A stretch of 64,000 bases of DNA from an uncultured Clostridia bacterium. GTDB taxonomy: Bacteria > Bacillota > Clostridia > Oscillospirales > Acutalibacteraceae. The notes beneath the pieces are model-generated. The model was not told the origin of the DNA and made no database searches. It saw only the letters and a list, made by a program, of their open reading frames with translations. Both the position numbers and the translations under genes were made by a program. The stretch spans positions 62,001 to 126,000 of the forward strand of contig CANRNQ010000001.1 of the NCBI GenBank assembly GCA_947632045.1, written 5' to 3'. Below, piece by piece: positions 43,325-52,195 of this stretch (positions within the stretch are counted from its first letter, which is position 1; every line of letters begins with the position of its first letter).

Positions 43325-43898
43325 AAATCTCATTTTTAAATCCTCTCCATGGAGTCAGCTTGTCGCCGCTTACAAGAAAGCTCGCCTTGGATATCGCGGC
43401 GAGGGGGTCGTCGCTGTGCGAATCGGAATAAAAATTATCTATGACTCCGTTTGGAAAGCAAAGATAAAACCGGCGCAGCTTTTCCTCGCCGTGGCAGTTT
43501 TCCCCGTCGTAATCCCCGCTTTTCGGATCCACTCTGGAGGCGATAAGGTTTTTAACCCCTAAGCGGCGGCAGGCGGGTCTTAAAAGAAACTCCGGCGAAG
43601 CGGATATGATAACGTCGTCCCCGCGCCTGAGCTCGAGATAGAAGCTCTTTATTTTATGTATATTCTTGTCCCAAAATTCCTCGGCAAGGGTCTCTGCGTC
43701 GACGCGGCGCAAAAACGAATACATTCTGCGCTTGAAATCCGTCTTGCTGCCGGATTTAAACAGATAATACCGCGCGGCGGCCGCCGCAGTATTGAACAGC
43801 GAAAAAAACAAGGCCGGTTTTTTTCGTATGCAAAACAAATAAAAATCAGCCGTGCTGTCGTTTTTGTATATTGTTTTGTCAAAGTCGTATACGTTCAT
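43323..43898 (-). CDS. HAD-superfamily phosphatase (HAD-IB, SerB-like)
   Basis: The 191-residue protein has motif I DFDKTIYKNDST with the nucleophile Asp5 and acid/base Asp7. Motif II is VIISASPEF (Ser in ISAS), and motif III/IV residues include Lys in GEEKLRRFY and the acidic DNFYSDSHSDDPL near 155. The cap (about 15-85) is helical, as in subfamily IB, which contains phosphoserine phosphatases and lipid phosphatases such as PGP phosphatase-like enzymes. The substrate is not readable. The start follows GAGAGAGGAA. It is a single-gene unit. Confidence 0.88.
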   Translation of the reverse strand: MNVYDFDKTIYKNDSTADFYLFCIRKKPALFFSLFNTAAAAARYYLFKSGSKTDFKRRMYSFLRRVDAETLAEEFWDKNIHKIKSFYLELRRGDDVIISASPEFLLRPACRRLGVKNLIASRVDPKSGDYDGENCHGEEKLRRFYLCFPNGVIDNFYSDSHSDDPLAAISKASFLVSGDKLTPWRGFKNEI

Positions 43899-43975
43899 TT
43901 CCTCTCTCCGGGTTTTGATTTATCTAAAATTATAAATTACGGCCTTCTCTGCCCGTAAAATTAAAGCGCAGGGCA

Positions 43976-44003
43976 TTGATTATTTCAGAACAGGCGGTAT
44001 AAT
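43976..44003 (+). promoter_or_regulatory. Promoter of the maf gene
   Basis: TTGATT (43976-43981) and TATAAT (43998-44003), spacer 16 bases, about 40 bases before the maf start codon. Confidence 0.65.
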
Positions 44004-44042
44004 ATTATAAGCTGTAAGCTTGATTTTACGGAGGTTTTATTT

Positions 44043-44612
44043 ATGGTAATTCTCGCGTCCGCGTCCCCGCGCAGGCAGGAGCTTTTGTCGCTGATATGCA
44101 CTGATTTTACGGTCGAGCCCGCAGGCATTGACGAGGCTGTAAGCGACGTAGACAATATAGAAAATATTCCGGAGCTGCTTGCGCTGAAAAAGGCGGGGTA
44201 TATATTCAACAATTTAAAAAGCGCAGGTCAAGGCGATATTGTAATAGGCTGCGACACCGGAGTCTTTATTGACGGCAGTATGCTCGGCAAGCCGAAGGAC
44301 AGAGCCGACGCGCACAAAATGCTGCGTATGCTTTCCGGCAGAGAGCATAAGGTAATAACCGGCTGCGCGCTGCTGAGCGAGGGGAGAGCCCTGTCGTTTT
44401 CCGTTGCCACTCGAGTAAGCTTCTATGAGCTGACGGAGGAGGAAATAGATGAGTACATAAGCACCGGCGAGCCCATGGATAAGGCCGGAGCATATGGAAT
44501 ACAGGGCAGGGGCGCGGCACTTGTAAAGGGTATAAGCGGCGATTTTTACAATGTGGTAGGACTGCCGGTCGCCGAGCTTAAGAGAAGGCTTGACGAGATA
44601 AGCCGGCGTTAA
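44043..44612 (+). CDS. maf: Maf family nucleoside triphosphate pyrophosphatase
   Basis: The 189-residue protein is full length for Maf. It begins with the hallmark ILASASPRRQELL, followed by IVIGCDTGVFIDG (the usual SDTVV region, with Cys before the Asp), GKPKDRADAHKMLRMLSGREHKVITG, and the C-terminal DKAGAYGIQGRGAALVKGISGDFYNVVGLP. The family hydrolyses dTTP/UTP and modified pyrimidine nucleotides to monophosphates and can arrest septation when overproduced. The ATG follows ACGGAGGTTTTATTT. It is divergent from the HAD gene and convergent with rex. Confidence 0.94.
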   Translation: MVILASASPRRQELLSLICTDFTVEPAGIDEAVSDVDNIENIPELLALKKAGYIFNNLKSAGQGDIVIGCDTGVFIDGSMLGKPKDRADAHKMLRMLSGREHKVITGCALLSEGRALSFSVATRVSFYELTEEEIDEYISTGEPMDKAGAYGIQGRGAALVKGISGDFYNVVGLPVAELKRRLDEISRR

Positions 44613-44710
44613 AGTCTATAAAGTCTATTTTAATTAGAGTCCGGCTTACGCCGCAAAAATAATATAACGTAAAGGAAGCGTTTGGAGCGGGCGCGGTCAA
44701 ATAAAAAGCT

Positions 44711-45367
44711 TCACTCCGCGCGCTTTTTATACTCAATATCGGCGCTTATTCTGTAACACAAGGTCATAAGACTGTCGGACATATGCACGTTTTCAACCAC
44801 CGCGTCGGGATAATCCGCAGCAATGTCGTAGTGACTGAAATTCCAGTAATACCTTATGCCCAGCGAGTAAAGCCTTTTGCATATATTCTGAGCCGCGTCC
44901 TTGGGCACGCAGAGTATGGCGAGGTTCGGCCTGCGCCTTTTGCAGAACTCTTCAAGCATATCGGTGCTCTCTATTTTCACGTTCCTGAGCGTTGCGCCTA
45001 TGAGCCTTTTATCTCTGTCAAATATTCCTACAAGCCCTATACCCTTTGGCTCAAAGGCCATATGCGCGGCAACGGCTCGACCGAGGTTGCCCGCGCCGAC
45101 AAGCACGGCGGTCTTTGGCTCTTTGAGCCCGAGAATGGACTCTATCTCATTTTTAAGCTGCTCAACGCTGTAGCCGTAGCCCTGCTGGCCAAAGCCGCCA
45201 AAGCAATTAAAGTCCTGCCTGACCTGTGAAGCGGTAAGCCTCATTTTAGCGGCGAGCTGCTTTGACGATATTCTCATAACTCCCTCGCAGCTAAGCTCGC
45301 TCAAAAATCTATAATAACGCGGCAAACGTCTGATAACCGACATTGATATCCTATCACTTTTAGCCAT
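44711..45367 (-). CDS. rex: Redox-sensing transcriptional repressor Rex
   Basis: The start chosen is the ATG of MAKSDRISMSVIRRLPRYYR, behind GAGAGGGGTGAG. An ATG 42 bases upstream would lie before the likely transcription start. The product has 218 residues: a winged helix domain (about 1-75) containing ISSKQLAAKMRLTASQVRQDFNCFGGFGQQGYGY and a Rossmann NAD(H) domain with VLVGAGNLGRAVAAH (about 80-95), ending in a swapped C-terminal helix. Rex leaves DNA when NADH is high and thereby derepresses fermentation genes. Matching operators lie before rex itself (45434-45451) and adhE (3234-3251). Confidence 0.96.
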   Translation of the reverse strand: MAKSDRISMSVIRRLPRYYRFLSELSCEGVMRISSKQLAAKMRLTASQVRQDFNCFGGFGQQGYGYSVEQLKNEIESILGLKEPKTAVLVGAGNLGRAVAAHMAFEPKGIGLVGIFDRDKRLIGATLRNVKIESTDMLEEFCKRRRPNLAILCVPKDAAQNICKRLYSLGIRYYWNFSHYDIAADYPDAVVENVHMSDSLMTLCYRISADIEYKKRAE

Positions 45368-45397
45368 AGGCTCACCCCTCTCAAATTCATATACATT

Positions 45398-45451
45398 ATT
45401 ATAATCCATTTATTCGGTGAAATAAAGAGCAAATTGTTAATTTTTTAACAG
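45398..45451 (-). promoter_or_regulatory. rex promoter -10 box and Rex operator
   Basis: On the minus strand TATAAT lies at 45398-45403; the -35 box is weak. TTGTTAATTTTTTAACAG (45434-45451) matches the Rex operator TTGTTAA-N4-TTAACAA in all but the last base, suggesting autoregulation from a site just upstream of the promoter. Confidence 0.75.
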
Positions 45452-45543
45452 TTTTTTCGGCGACAGAAGAGCCCAAATTTAGGCTAATAATGCCAATTTC
45501 AGAATGTTGAGTAAAATTAATTTGTGTAAAATGAATTAAATTC

Positions 45544-45572
45544 TTGATTTTGGTTTGCCACTTTGCTATAAT
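45544..45572 (+). promoter_or_regulatory. Promoter with long leader before the LytTR gene
   Basis: TTGATT (45544-45549) and TATAAT (45567-45572) with a 17-base spacer. Transcription from here gives a leader of about 265 bases before the ATG at 45844, with hairpins such as CCGCC-TCCGAT-GGCGG near 45605-45620. The remainder of the 476-base gap 45368-45843 holds the rex control region. Confidence 0.65.
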
Positions 45573-45843
45573 AAAGAAAATAGGGAAAGTGACTTTAATT
45601 ATAGCCGCCTCCGATGGCGGTTGCCTCCATGCGGAATATGTACTGAAAATAATATATATTCTCCGGACGAAAGAGGCTGCAAGCGCCAAAGCGTTTTGCA
45701 AATAATAAAAATTAAAGCCGAGGCGGACACAGCCGCATAAAAACAGCTTTATCGCGAAGCGGCGGAACGTCTGATTTTCGTTTTGCTTTTAATTTTTTAA
45801 TTTTTTATTTTCTTTATTTTTGCTTGGGAAGGGTGGTGTAATT

Positions 45844-46566
45844 ATGTATTGTGTCGCAGTATGCGATGATGAGAGGATTTTTCTCGAACAAACACGCGAT
45901 ATCCTCCGCGAAATATTAATCGAGCACAATGAGGAATTTGAGATAGACTGCTTTGAATCGACAAAGGATTTGGAAAAAAGCGCAAAAAAATACAATCTCT
46001 ATGTTCTTGACATTATGATCGGCGACACAAACGGAATTGAATACGCCGAGCTTCTGCGCCAAAGGGGCGTTGAAGCAGACATAATATTTATCACCTCAAG
46101 TCCGGCTTATGCCCTTGCCGGTTACAGCGTTCACCCCGTCGATTATATTTTAAAACCGGTCAATATCGACAAGCTCCGCGAGCCCGTGCTCAGGTGCCTG
46201 CGCGAGCGCCATTATCTGCCGTATATTGTTGTAAATTCAAAGGAATACGGCAAAATCAAAATAAACACAAGCGACATAACCTACTGCGAGGTCATGCGGA
46301 CGGATATTGTCATACACTGCATAGACGGCAAGAAGCTGACGCTGTACGGAACCTTCTCGTCGTTTTGCAGCGACGAGCTTCCGAGCGATATATTTTACCG
46401 CTGTCACCGCAGCTATGCCGTCAATATGCAATATGCCGAGCGCATAAACAGGTATGATTTTTCGCTGTCGGACGGCTCGGTGGTGCCAATATCAAAAAAC
46501 AGCTATAACGACGCTAAGCGGCGCTTTGAGTCTAATCTCAACGGCGAGACCTCCGCGATAAATTAA
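45844..46566 (+). CDS. LytTR-family response regulator, orphan
   Basis: The ATG of MYCVAVCDDERIF follows GGGTGGTGTAATT; the longer frame is less well supported. The product has 240 residues: a receiver domain (about 1-120) with acidic pair CDDE, phosphoacceptor Asp56 in YVLDIMIGD, and Lys in DYILKPVN, then a LytTR DNA-binding domain (about 135-235) with GKIKINTSDITYCEVMRTDIVIHC and FYRCHRSYAVNMQYAERINRYDFSLSDGSVVPISK. This is the AgrA/LytR type, which usually responds to a peptide-sensing histidine kinase. No kinase or peptide gene lies next to it, so its partner must be elsewhere. Confidence 0.92.
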   Translation: MYCVAVCDDERIFLEQTRDILREILIEHNEEFEIDCFESTKDLEKSAKKYNLYVLDIMIGDTNGIEYAELLRQRGVEADIIFITSSPAYALAGYSVHPVDYILKPVNIDKLREPVLRCLRERHYLPYIVVNSKEYGKIKINTSDITYCEVMRTDIVIHCIDGKKLTLYGTFSSFCSDELPSDIFYRCHRSYAVNMQYAERINRYDFSLSDGSVVPISKNSYNDAKRRFESNLNGETSAIN

Positions 46567-47292
46567 AGGGCGTTTTGCTCCTTGCCGTCTGCAAGCGGGC
46601 CCGCCAGTATCTATTTGAAATTTAAAATGAGTTTTTAAAAGCCGTATCTACCGGCCTGCATCGCCCAAAAAAGCCGCCGCTGTCGCGCGGCTGCGACATT
46701 CTGTTAAGCGGAGGCTATATGCTCGGCTTTGCTCGAATTATGCGCAGTGATATGTGCTATGATTTTTAAATGCAGGACAAGGTTTAAAAACGCGTCCTGC
46801 ATTTTACTTTTATTTACTGTAACATCTGCATAATTTACGCCCGGTTTTTGCATAATTTCAATAATAATATTGCAAAAAAATTTCCCGTCTGTACCGTTTT
46901 TTTGCCCAATTGTATCAAACCTATTGATATTTTTTTGGAGCGGTGGTAAATTAAAAGCAGTTGGAAGAGGTAAGCCCTGAATTACATCTTACCGCTTTTT
47001 AAATTGTGCAAAAGGGCGGCAATTTTGCCGTCCTTAGGGGCTAAGAGCTTGGGCTTGCCTTTCTCCGGCTACCTTTGCCGAGAGTACGACGGTTTGACTG
47101 CTTACATATATTACACACCCTGACAAAGCCTGTGCGTTGCACGGGCTTCGTTCCTTTATGTAAAAAAGGGCTTTGATAAGGGAGGAGTAGAAAGACTAAA
47201 AAATTCAGAGGTAAATTAAATATGACTTCGACGCAGCTTTATTCTGTGAAATAGATTAAAGTCAAAGTAAATCGTTTTTACATATATAAAGG
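46567..47292. other. Long intergenic region with several hairpins, no gene
   Basis: This is most of the 821-base gap between the convergent LytTR and ppdK genes. I see no protein-like frame. Possible structures are GGTAAG/CTTACC followed by GCTTTTT (46969-47000), AAGGGCGGCA/TGCCGTCCTT (about 47011-47034), CGGC/GCCG (about 47065-47085) and AAGCCTGTGC/GCACGGGCTT (about 47127-47150). The density of hairpins suggests one or more small RNAs, but no known RNA family is recognised. Confidence 0.35.
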
Positions 47293-47335
47293 CCTCCTAT
47301 GACAGAGATTTTGTCTGACATAGGAGGTCGCTTTT
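47293..47335. terminator. Bidirectional terminator between the LytTR side and ppdK
   Basis: CCTCCTATG (47293-47301) pairs with CATAGGAGG (47319-47327), with an inner CAGA/TCTG stem. T-rich sequence lies on both sides (CTTTTT on plus; CCTTTATAT on minus), so it can end ppdK and any rightward transcript. Confidence 0.85.
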
Positions 47336-47387
47336 TGCCTTTATATCCAAGCTGCCAAGGACAGCCGGAAATTTATTTATTTAAAAA

Positions 47388-50012
47388 TTAGCCCTTGAGT
47401 GCTGCCTGAGCCGCCGCAAGACGAGCAATCGGAACTCTGAACGGCGAGCATGAAACATAGTCAAGGCCGATCTTGTGGCAGAACTCAACAGAAGACGGAT
47501 CTCCGCCGTGCTCTCCGCAGATGCCGAGGTGCATATCGGGACGAACCTCTTTGCCGAGCTTTATAGCCATTTCCATGAGCTTGCCAACGCCTGTCTGGTC
47601 GAGCTTTGCAAACGGATCGCTCTCAAAGATCTTAGCGTCATAGTAAGCGTTGAGGAACTTGCCCGCGTCGTCGCGCGAGAAGCCGTAGGTCATCTGAGTG
47701 AGGTCGTTTGTACCGAAGCAGAAGAACTCGGCTTCCTTTGCAATCTCGTCAGCCGTAAGAGCGGCTCTCGGGATCTCAATCATGGTGCCAACCTCATACT
47801 TCAAATCTGCGCCGGCCGCCGCAATCTCAGCGTCGGCAGTTTCAACAACTACGTTCTTAACGTATTTAAGCTCCTTAACCTCGCCAACGAGCGGAATCAT
47901 GATCTCCGGAACGATGTTCCAGTCCGGATGAGCCTTCTTTACGTTTATGGCAGCGCGGATAACCGCAGAGGTCTGCATCTTTGCAATTTCGGGATAAGTT
48001 ACCGCAAGACGGCAGCCGCGGTGACCCATCATCGGGTTGAACTCGTGGAGAGAATCAATGATAGCCTTGATCTGCTCAACCGACTTGCCCTGAGATTTTG
48101 CGAGAAGCTCAATGTCGGCTTCCTCAGTCGGAACGAACTCGTGAAGCGGGGGATCGAGGAAACGAATGGTAACCGGATTGCCCTCGAGAGCCTCGTAAAG
48201 AGCCTCGAAGTCGCCCTGCTGTATCGGGAGGATCTTGTTGAGAGCAGCCTCTCTCTCCTCAACCGTGTCAGAGCAGATCATCTCGCGGAATGCTTCTATC
48301 CTGTCGCCCTCAAAGAACATATGCTCTGTGCGGCAAAGGCCGATGCCCTCGGCTCCGAGCTCGCGAGCCTTCTTAGCGTCTGCGGGTGTGTCGGCGTTTG
48401 TTCTTACCTTGAGAACTCTGAACTTGTCGACCCACTCCATGATTCTGCCGAACTCGCCGGCGATAGTAGCGTCAACGGTCGGAATAATTCCGTCGTATAT
48501 GTTGCCGGTCGAACCGTCTATTGAGAGGTAATCTCCCTCGTGGTACTCCTTGCCGGCAAGTGTGAATTTCTTGTTAGCCTCGTCCATAACGATCTCCGAG
48601 CAGCCGGATACGCAGCAGGTGCCCATGCCTCTGGCAACAACGGCGGCGTGTGAGGTCATGCCTCCGCGAACGGTGAGGATACCCTGTGAAGCCTTCATGC
48701 CCTCGATGTCCTCGGGAGAGGTTTCAAGACGAACTAAAACTACCTTCTCTCCTCTTGCATTCCATTCCTTTGCGTCCTCGGCTGAGAATACGATCTTTCC
48801 GCAGGCAGCGCCCGGGGAAGCCGCAAGAGCTTTTGCAACAGGGGTTGCCTGCTTCAAAGCGGCAGCGTCGAACTGCGGGTGGAGAAGAGTGTCGAGGTTT
48901 CTCGGGTCTATCATCAAAACAGCCTCCTGCTCTGAGATCATACCCTCGTCAACGAGATCGCAGGCGATTTTAAGAGCGGCCTGAGCCGTTCTCTTACCGT
49001 TACGGGTCTGGAGCATATAGAGCTTTCTGTCCTCGATGGTGAACTCCATATCCTGCATATCTCTGTAATGATTTTCAAGTGTGTTGCAGATGCCGACAAA
49101 CTGCTCGTAAACCTCGGGCATAACCTCCTTGAGCTGGTCGATCTTCTGCGGCGTTCTTACGCCGGCAACAACGTCCTCGCCCTGAGCGTTCATAAGGAAC
49201 TCGCCCATGAGGTGCTTTTCGCCTGTTGCGGGGTCGCGCGTAAACGCAACGCCTGTGCCCGATGTGTCGCCCATGTTGCCGAATGCCATCATCTGTACGT
49301 TAACGGCCGTACCCCATGAATACGGGATATCGTTGTCGCGGCGATATACGTTTGCTCTGGGGTTGTCCCACGAGCGGAAAACGGCTTTGATAGCTCCCAT
49401 GAGCTGCTCCTTCGGGTCAGTCGGGAAGTCAACGCCGATTTTTTCTTTATACTCTGCTTTGAACTGCTCGGCAAGCTCCTTGAGGTCCTCGGCGGTGAGC
49501 TCGGTATCCTGCTTAACGCCCTTTTCAGCCTTCATCTTGTCGATGAGCTCCTCAAAATACTTCTTGCCGACCTCCATAACAACGTCGGAATACATCTGGA
49601 TAAATCTTCTGTAGCAGTCGTAAGCCCAGCGCGGGTTGCCCGACTTCTTAGCCATAACCTCAACAACGGTTTCGTTAAGGCCAAGGTTGAGGATAGTATC
49701 CATCATTCCGGGCATAGACGCTCTTGCGCCCGAACGTACCGAAACGAGAAGCGGATTCTCGGTGTCGCCAAACTTTTTGCCCGTGATCTCCTCCATCTTT
49801 GAGATGTACTCCATGATTTCGGCCTGGATCTCGTCGTTGATCTTTCTGCCGTCTTCATAGTACTGTGTGCAGGCCTCGGTTGTGATTGTGAAGCCCTGAG
49901 GTACCGGCAAGCCAAGGTTTGTCATCTCGGCAAGGTTAGCGCCCTTACCGCCGAGAAGCTCTCTCATCTTTCCGTTGCCCTCTTTGAACAAATAAACATA
50001 CTTTTTGCCCAT
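47388..50012 (-). CDS. ppdK: Pyruvate, phosphate dikinase
   Basis: The ATG of MGKKYVYLF follows CAGGAGGTAATTCCA; an upstream in-frame start is not supported. The 874-residue enzyme interconverts pyruvate, ATP and phosphate with PEP, AMP and pyrophosphate, and many anaerobes use it in place of pyruvate kinase. Domains: N-terminal ATP-grasp (about 1-340; KYVYLFKEGNGKMRELLGGKGANLAEM), central phosphohistidine domain with catalytic His455 in GGMTSHAAVVARGMG, and C-terminal PEP/pyruvate barrel (about 510-874) with GIGLCRTEHMFF, MGHRGCRL and SVEFCHKIGLDYVSCSPFRVPIARLAAAQA. It is monocistronic with its own promoter and terminator. Confidence 0.97.
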   Translation of the reverse strand: MGKKYVYLFKEGNGKMRELLGGKGANLAEMTNLGLPVPQGFTITTEACTQYYEDGRKINDEIQAEIMEYISKMEEITGKKFGDTENPLLVSVRSGARASMPGMMDTILNLGLNETVVEVMAKKSGNPRWAYDCYRRFIQMYSDVVMEVGKKYFEELIDKMKAEKGVKQDTELTAEDLKELAEQFKAEYKEKIGVDFPTDPKEQLMGAIKAVFRSWDNPRANVYRRDNDIPYSWGTAVNVQMMAFGNMGDTSGTGVAFTRDPATGEKHLMGEFLMNAQGEDVVAGVRTPQKIDQLKEVMPEVYEQFVGICNTLENHYRDMQDMEFTIEDRKLYMLQTRNGKRTAQAALKIACDLVDEGMISEQEAVLMIDPRNLDTLLHPQFDAAALKQATPVAKALAASPGAACGKIVFSAEDAKEWNARGEKVVLVRLETSPEDIEGMKASQGILTVRGGMTSHAAVVARGMGTCCVSGCSEIVMDEANKKFTLAGKEYHEGDYLSIDGSTGNIYDGIIPTVDATIAGEFGRIMEWVDKFRVLKVRTNADTPADAKKARELGAEGIGLCRTEHMFFEGDRIEAFREMICSDTVEEREAALNKILPIQQGDFEALYEALEGNPVTIRFLDPPLHEFVPTEEADIELLAKSQGKSVEQIKAIIDSLHEFNPMMGHRGCRLAVTYPEIAKMQTSAVIRAAINVKKAHPDWNIVPEIMIPLVGEVKELKYVKNVVVETADAEIAAAGADLKYEVGTMIEIPRAALTADEIAKEAEFFCFGTNDLTQMTYGFSRDDAGKFLNAYYDAKIFESDPFAKLDQTGVGKLMEMAIKLGKEVRPDMHLGICGEHGGDPSSVEFCHKIGLDYVSCSPFRVPIARLAAAQAALKG

Positions 50013-50083
50013 TGGAATTACCTCCTGAAAATTTGTGCGCAATAAAGCACATACAAAAATATTGACTTCTCAGTCTAAGTGCT

Positions 50084-50092
50084 ATTATACCA
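50084..50092 (-). promoter_or_regulatory. Extended -10 promoter element of ppdK
   Basis: Minus-strand TGGTATAAT is an extended -10 (TGnTATAAT); the -35 region is weak. It lies in the 315-base gap between the divergent ppdK and glmU-like genes, which otherwise holds AT-rich sequence without a gene. Confidence 0.5.
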
Positions 50093-50327
50093 AATGATTG
50101 ACATTTTGGCTATACCTTATTCAAATTTTTTACAGTTTTTTCCGAAAAAACAACTGAAATTAACTATGCGTCAATAAATAATTACCGTTAAAATGTATGA
50201 AAATGGCGAATGCGTCAATTTAGTTCTTGCAAAATCCGGTTTATGTGCGATAATTATTATATTAACAAACCGATAATATATTGTTTTTGCGGGTGAGAGA
50301 TCGCACGCAAATAAAGGGGAGCGTTTG

Positions 50328-51080
50328 ATGAGCAAGCTTAGCGCGATAATCCTCGCCGGAGGCGAGGGCAAGCGAATGAAGTCGGATAAGCCAAAAACCC
50401 TTTCAAAGGTGCTGGGCAGACCGATTTTACAGTGGGTGCTCGACGCATTAAAGGACTCGGGCATAGACGAAATATGCGTTGTCACGGGCTATAAAAGGGA
50501 ATATATAGAGGAATACCTGAAGTCGCTGCCGTATAGCGTCGAAACTACGTTCCAGAGCGAGCGCCTCGGCACGGGGCACGCGGTCATGACCGCTAAGGAA
50601 TTTCTGAAGAAAAATTCGGGCGAGGTGATCGTCTTAAACGGCGACGCTCCGTTTATGGATCCCGACACGATAAAAATGGCGCTAAAACAGCACAGGGACA
50701 ACGGCTGCTGCGCCACGGTGATATCGGCTATGGTGGACGACCCGACGGGCTACGGCAGGATAGTAAGAGATGAAAACGGCGCGATTAAAGCGATAGTAGA
50801 GCACAAGGACGCGGACGAAAAAACTCTCATGATAAACGAGATAAATTCCGGCGGCTACTGGTTTTCGAGCGACGCTCTGCTGAACGTCCTTTCGGAGATA
50901 AAAGCCGACAACAAGGCGGGCGAGTATTATTTGCCGGACGCGATAAAGCTTTTGCTTGAAAAGGGCGCAGCGGTCGGAGCCTGCACCGCGAAAAGCGCGG
51001 ACGCCGTTTTGGGCGCGAACGACCCGCAGCAGCTCGAATATCTCAACGAAATAGCAAAAAGGCGATATGGCGAAAAATAA
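50328..51080 (+). CDS. GlmU-type UDP-GlcNAc pyrophosphorylase, N-terminal domain only
   Basis: The 250-residue protein begins at the ATG after AAGGGGAGCGTTTG. It is the nucleotidyltransferase half of GlmU: LAGGEGKRMKSDKPKTLSKVLGRPIL (signature loop), ERLGTGHAVM (uridine contact), VLNGDAPFM (metal Asp), GYGRIV and EINSGGYWF. Bifunctional GlmU has about 455 residues; the C-terminal beta-helix acetyltransferase is absent, and the frame ends cleanly after the linker helix (NDPQQLEYLNEIAKRRYGEK). It sits at the classical glmU place before prs, pth and mfd. A separate beta-helix acetyltransferase at 33108-33794 could supply the missing step. Confidence 0.88.
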   Translation: MSKLSAIILAGGEGKRMKSDKPKTLSKVLGRPILQWVLDALKDSGIDEICVVTGYKREYIEEYLKSLPYSVETTFQSERLGTGHAVMTAKEFLKKNSGEVIVLNGDAPFMDPDTIKMALKQHRDNGCCATVISAMVDDPTGYGRIVRDENGAIKAIVEHKDADEKTLMINEINSGGYWFSSDALLNVLSEIKADNKAGEYYLPDAIKLLLEKGAAVGACTAKSADAVLGANDPQQLEYLNEIAKRRYGEK

Positions 51081-51143
51081 AGGAAAAAATAAAGATATGT
51101 ATTTTATGCAGCTAATGCATTTTATAAAACAGGGGGTTATCAA

Positions 51144-52103
51144 ATGAATTTTCACGGCAAGGATATTAAAATCTTCACCGGAAGCTCAAACAAGGACGTA
51201 GCTCAGGGCATCGCGGGCTGTTTAGGCCTGCCGCTCGGAAAGTCGGACTGCTCCACCTTCAGCGACGGCGAGATCTCGGTATCTCTACACGAATCCGTAA
51301 GGGGAAGCGAATGCTTTATTGTTCAGTCTACCTGCGCGCCCGTAAACGACAATCTCATGGAGCTCCTCATCATGATGGACGCTATGAAGCGCGCGTCGGC
51401 CGCGAGGATCACCGCCGTTATCCCGTATTTCGGCTACGCAAGACAGGATAGAAAGGCAAAGGCGAGAGATCCAATCTCGGCAAAGCTGTGCGCCGACCTC
51501 CTCACCTGCGCCGGAGCCGACAGGATACTTACCATGGACCTTCACTGCGCTCAGATACAGGGCTTTTTCAATCTGCCCGTTGACCATCTTCTCGGAGCGC
51601 CGCTGCTCGCAAATCATCTCAAGGAGCAGATAGGAACGGACACGGACGACTATATCGTCGTATCTCCCGACCTCGGCTCGGTCACAAGGGCGAGAAACTT
51701 TGCCGCAAAGATCGGCTGCCCCCTTGCCATAATTGACAAACGCCGCCAAAGAGCGAATGTTTCCGAGGTAATGAACATAATAGGCGACGTGAGAAATAAA
51801 AAGGCGATACTCGTGGATGATATGATAGACACCGCCGGAACGCTCTGCAACGCGGCTCAGGCGATAGTTGAAAAGGGCGGGGCCACAAGCGTTGTAGCCT
51901 GTGCGACCCACGGCGTGCTCTCGGGGCCGGCTATCGAGAGGATAGAGAAGAGCATAATCAAGGAGGTAATCCTGCTCGACACGGTTCCGGTGACGGACGA
52001 TAAGCTGATAGACAAATTCACTATTCTGCCGACCGCCCCGATATTCGCCGAGGCCATCGAGAGGATATACGCCGACAAGCCGGTTTCGCCGATGTTCGGC
52101 TGA
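51144..52103 (+). CDS. prs: Ribose-phosphate pyrophosphokinase
   Basis: The 319-residue enzyme makes PRPP from ribose-5-phosphate and ATP for nucleotide, histidine and tryptophan synthesis. Motifs: IKIFTGSSNKDVAQGIAGCLG at the N-terminus, FSDGEISVSLHESVRG, YFGYARQDRKAKARDPISAKL (catalytic flexible loop region), DLHCAQIQGFF, VVSPDLGSVTRARNFA and the PRPP loop ILVDDMIDTAGT. The start lies behind ACAGGGGGTTATCAA. It follows the glmU-like gene by 63 bases and precedes pth, matching the Firmicute order. Confidence 0.97.
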   Translation: MNFHGKDIKIFTGSSNKDVAQGIAGCLGLPLGKSDCSTFSDGEISVSLHESVRGSECFIVQSTCAPVNDNLMELLIMMDAMKRASAARITAVIPYFGYARQDRKAKARDPISAKLCADLLTCAGADRILTMDLHCAQIQGFFNLPVDHLLGAPLLANHLKEQIGTDTDDYIVVSPDLGSVTRARNFAAKIGCPLAIIDKRRQRANVSEVMNIIGDVRNKKAILVDDMIDTAGTLCNAAQAIVEKGGATSVVACATHGVLSGPAIERIEKSIIKEVILLDTVPVTDDKLIDKFTILPTAPIFAEAIERIYADKPVSPMFG

Positions 52104-52195
52104 TAAAAATATTATCAAAAATTTAAATGACTCCAATGCGGTAATTCCTTGTGGATTTATCGCATTTTTGTCGTATTCCAAGGAGCTGCTGCAAT

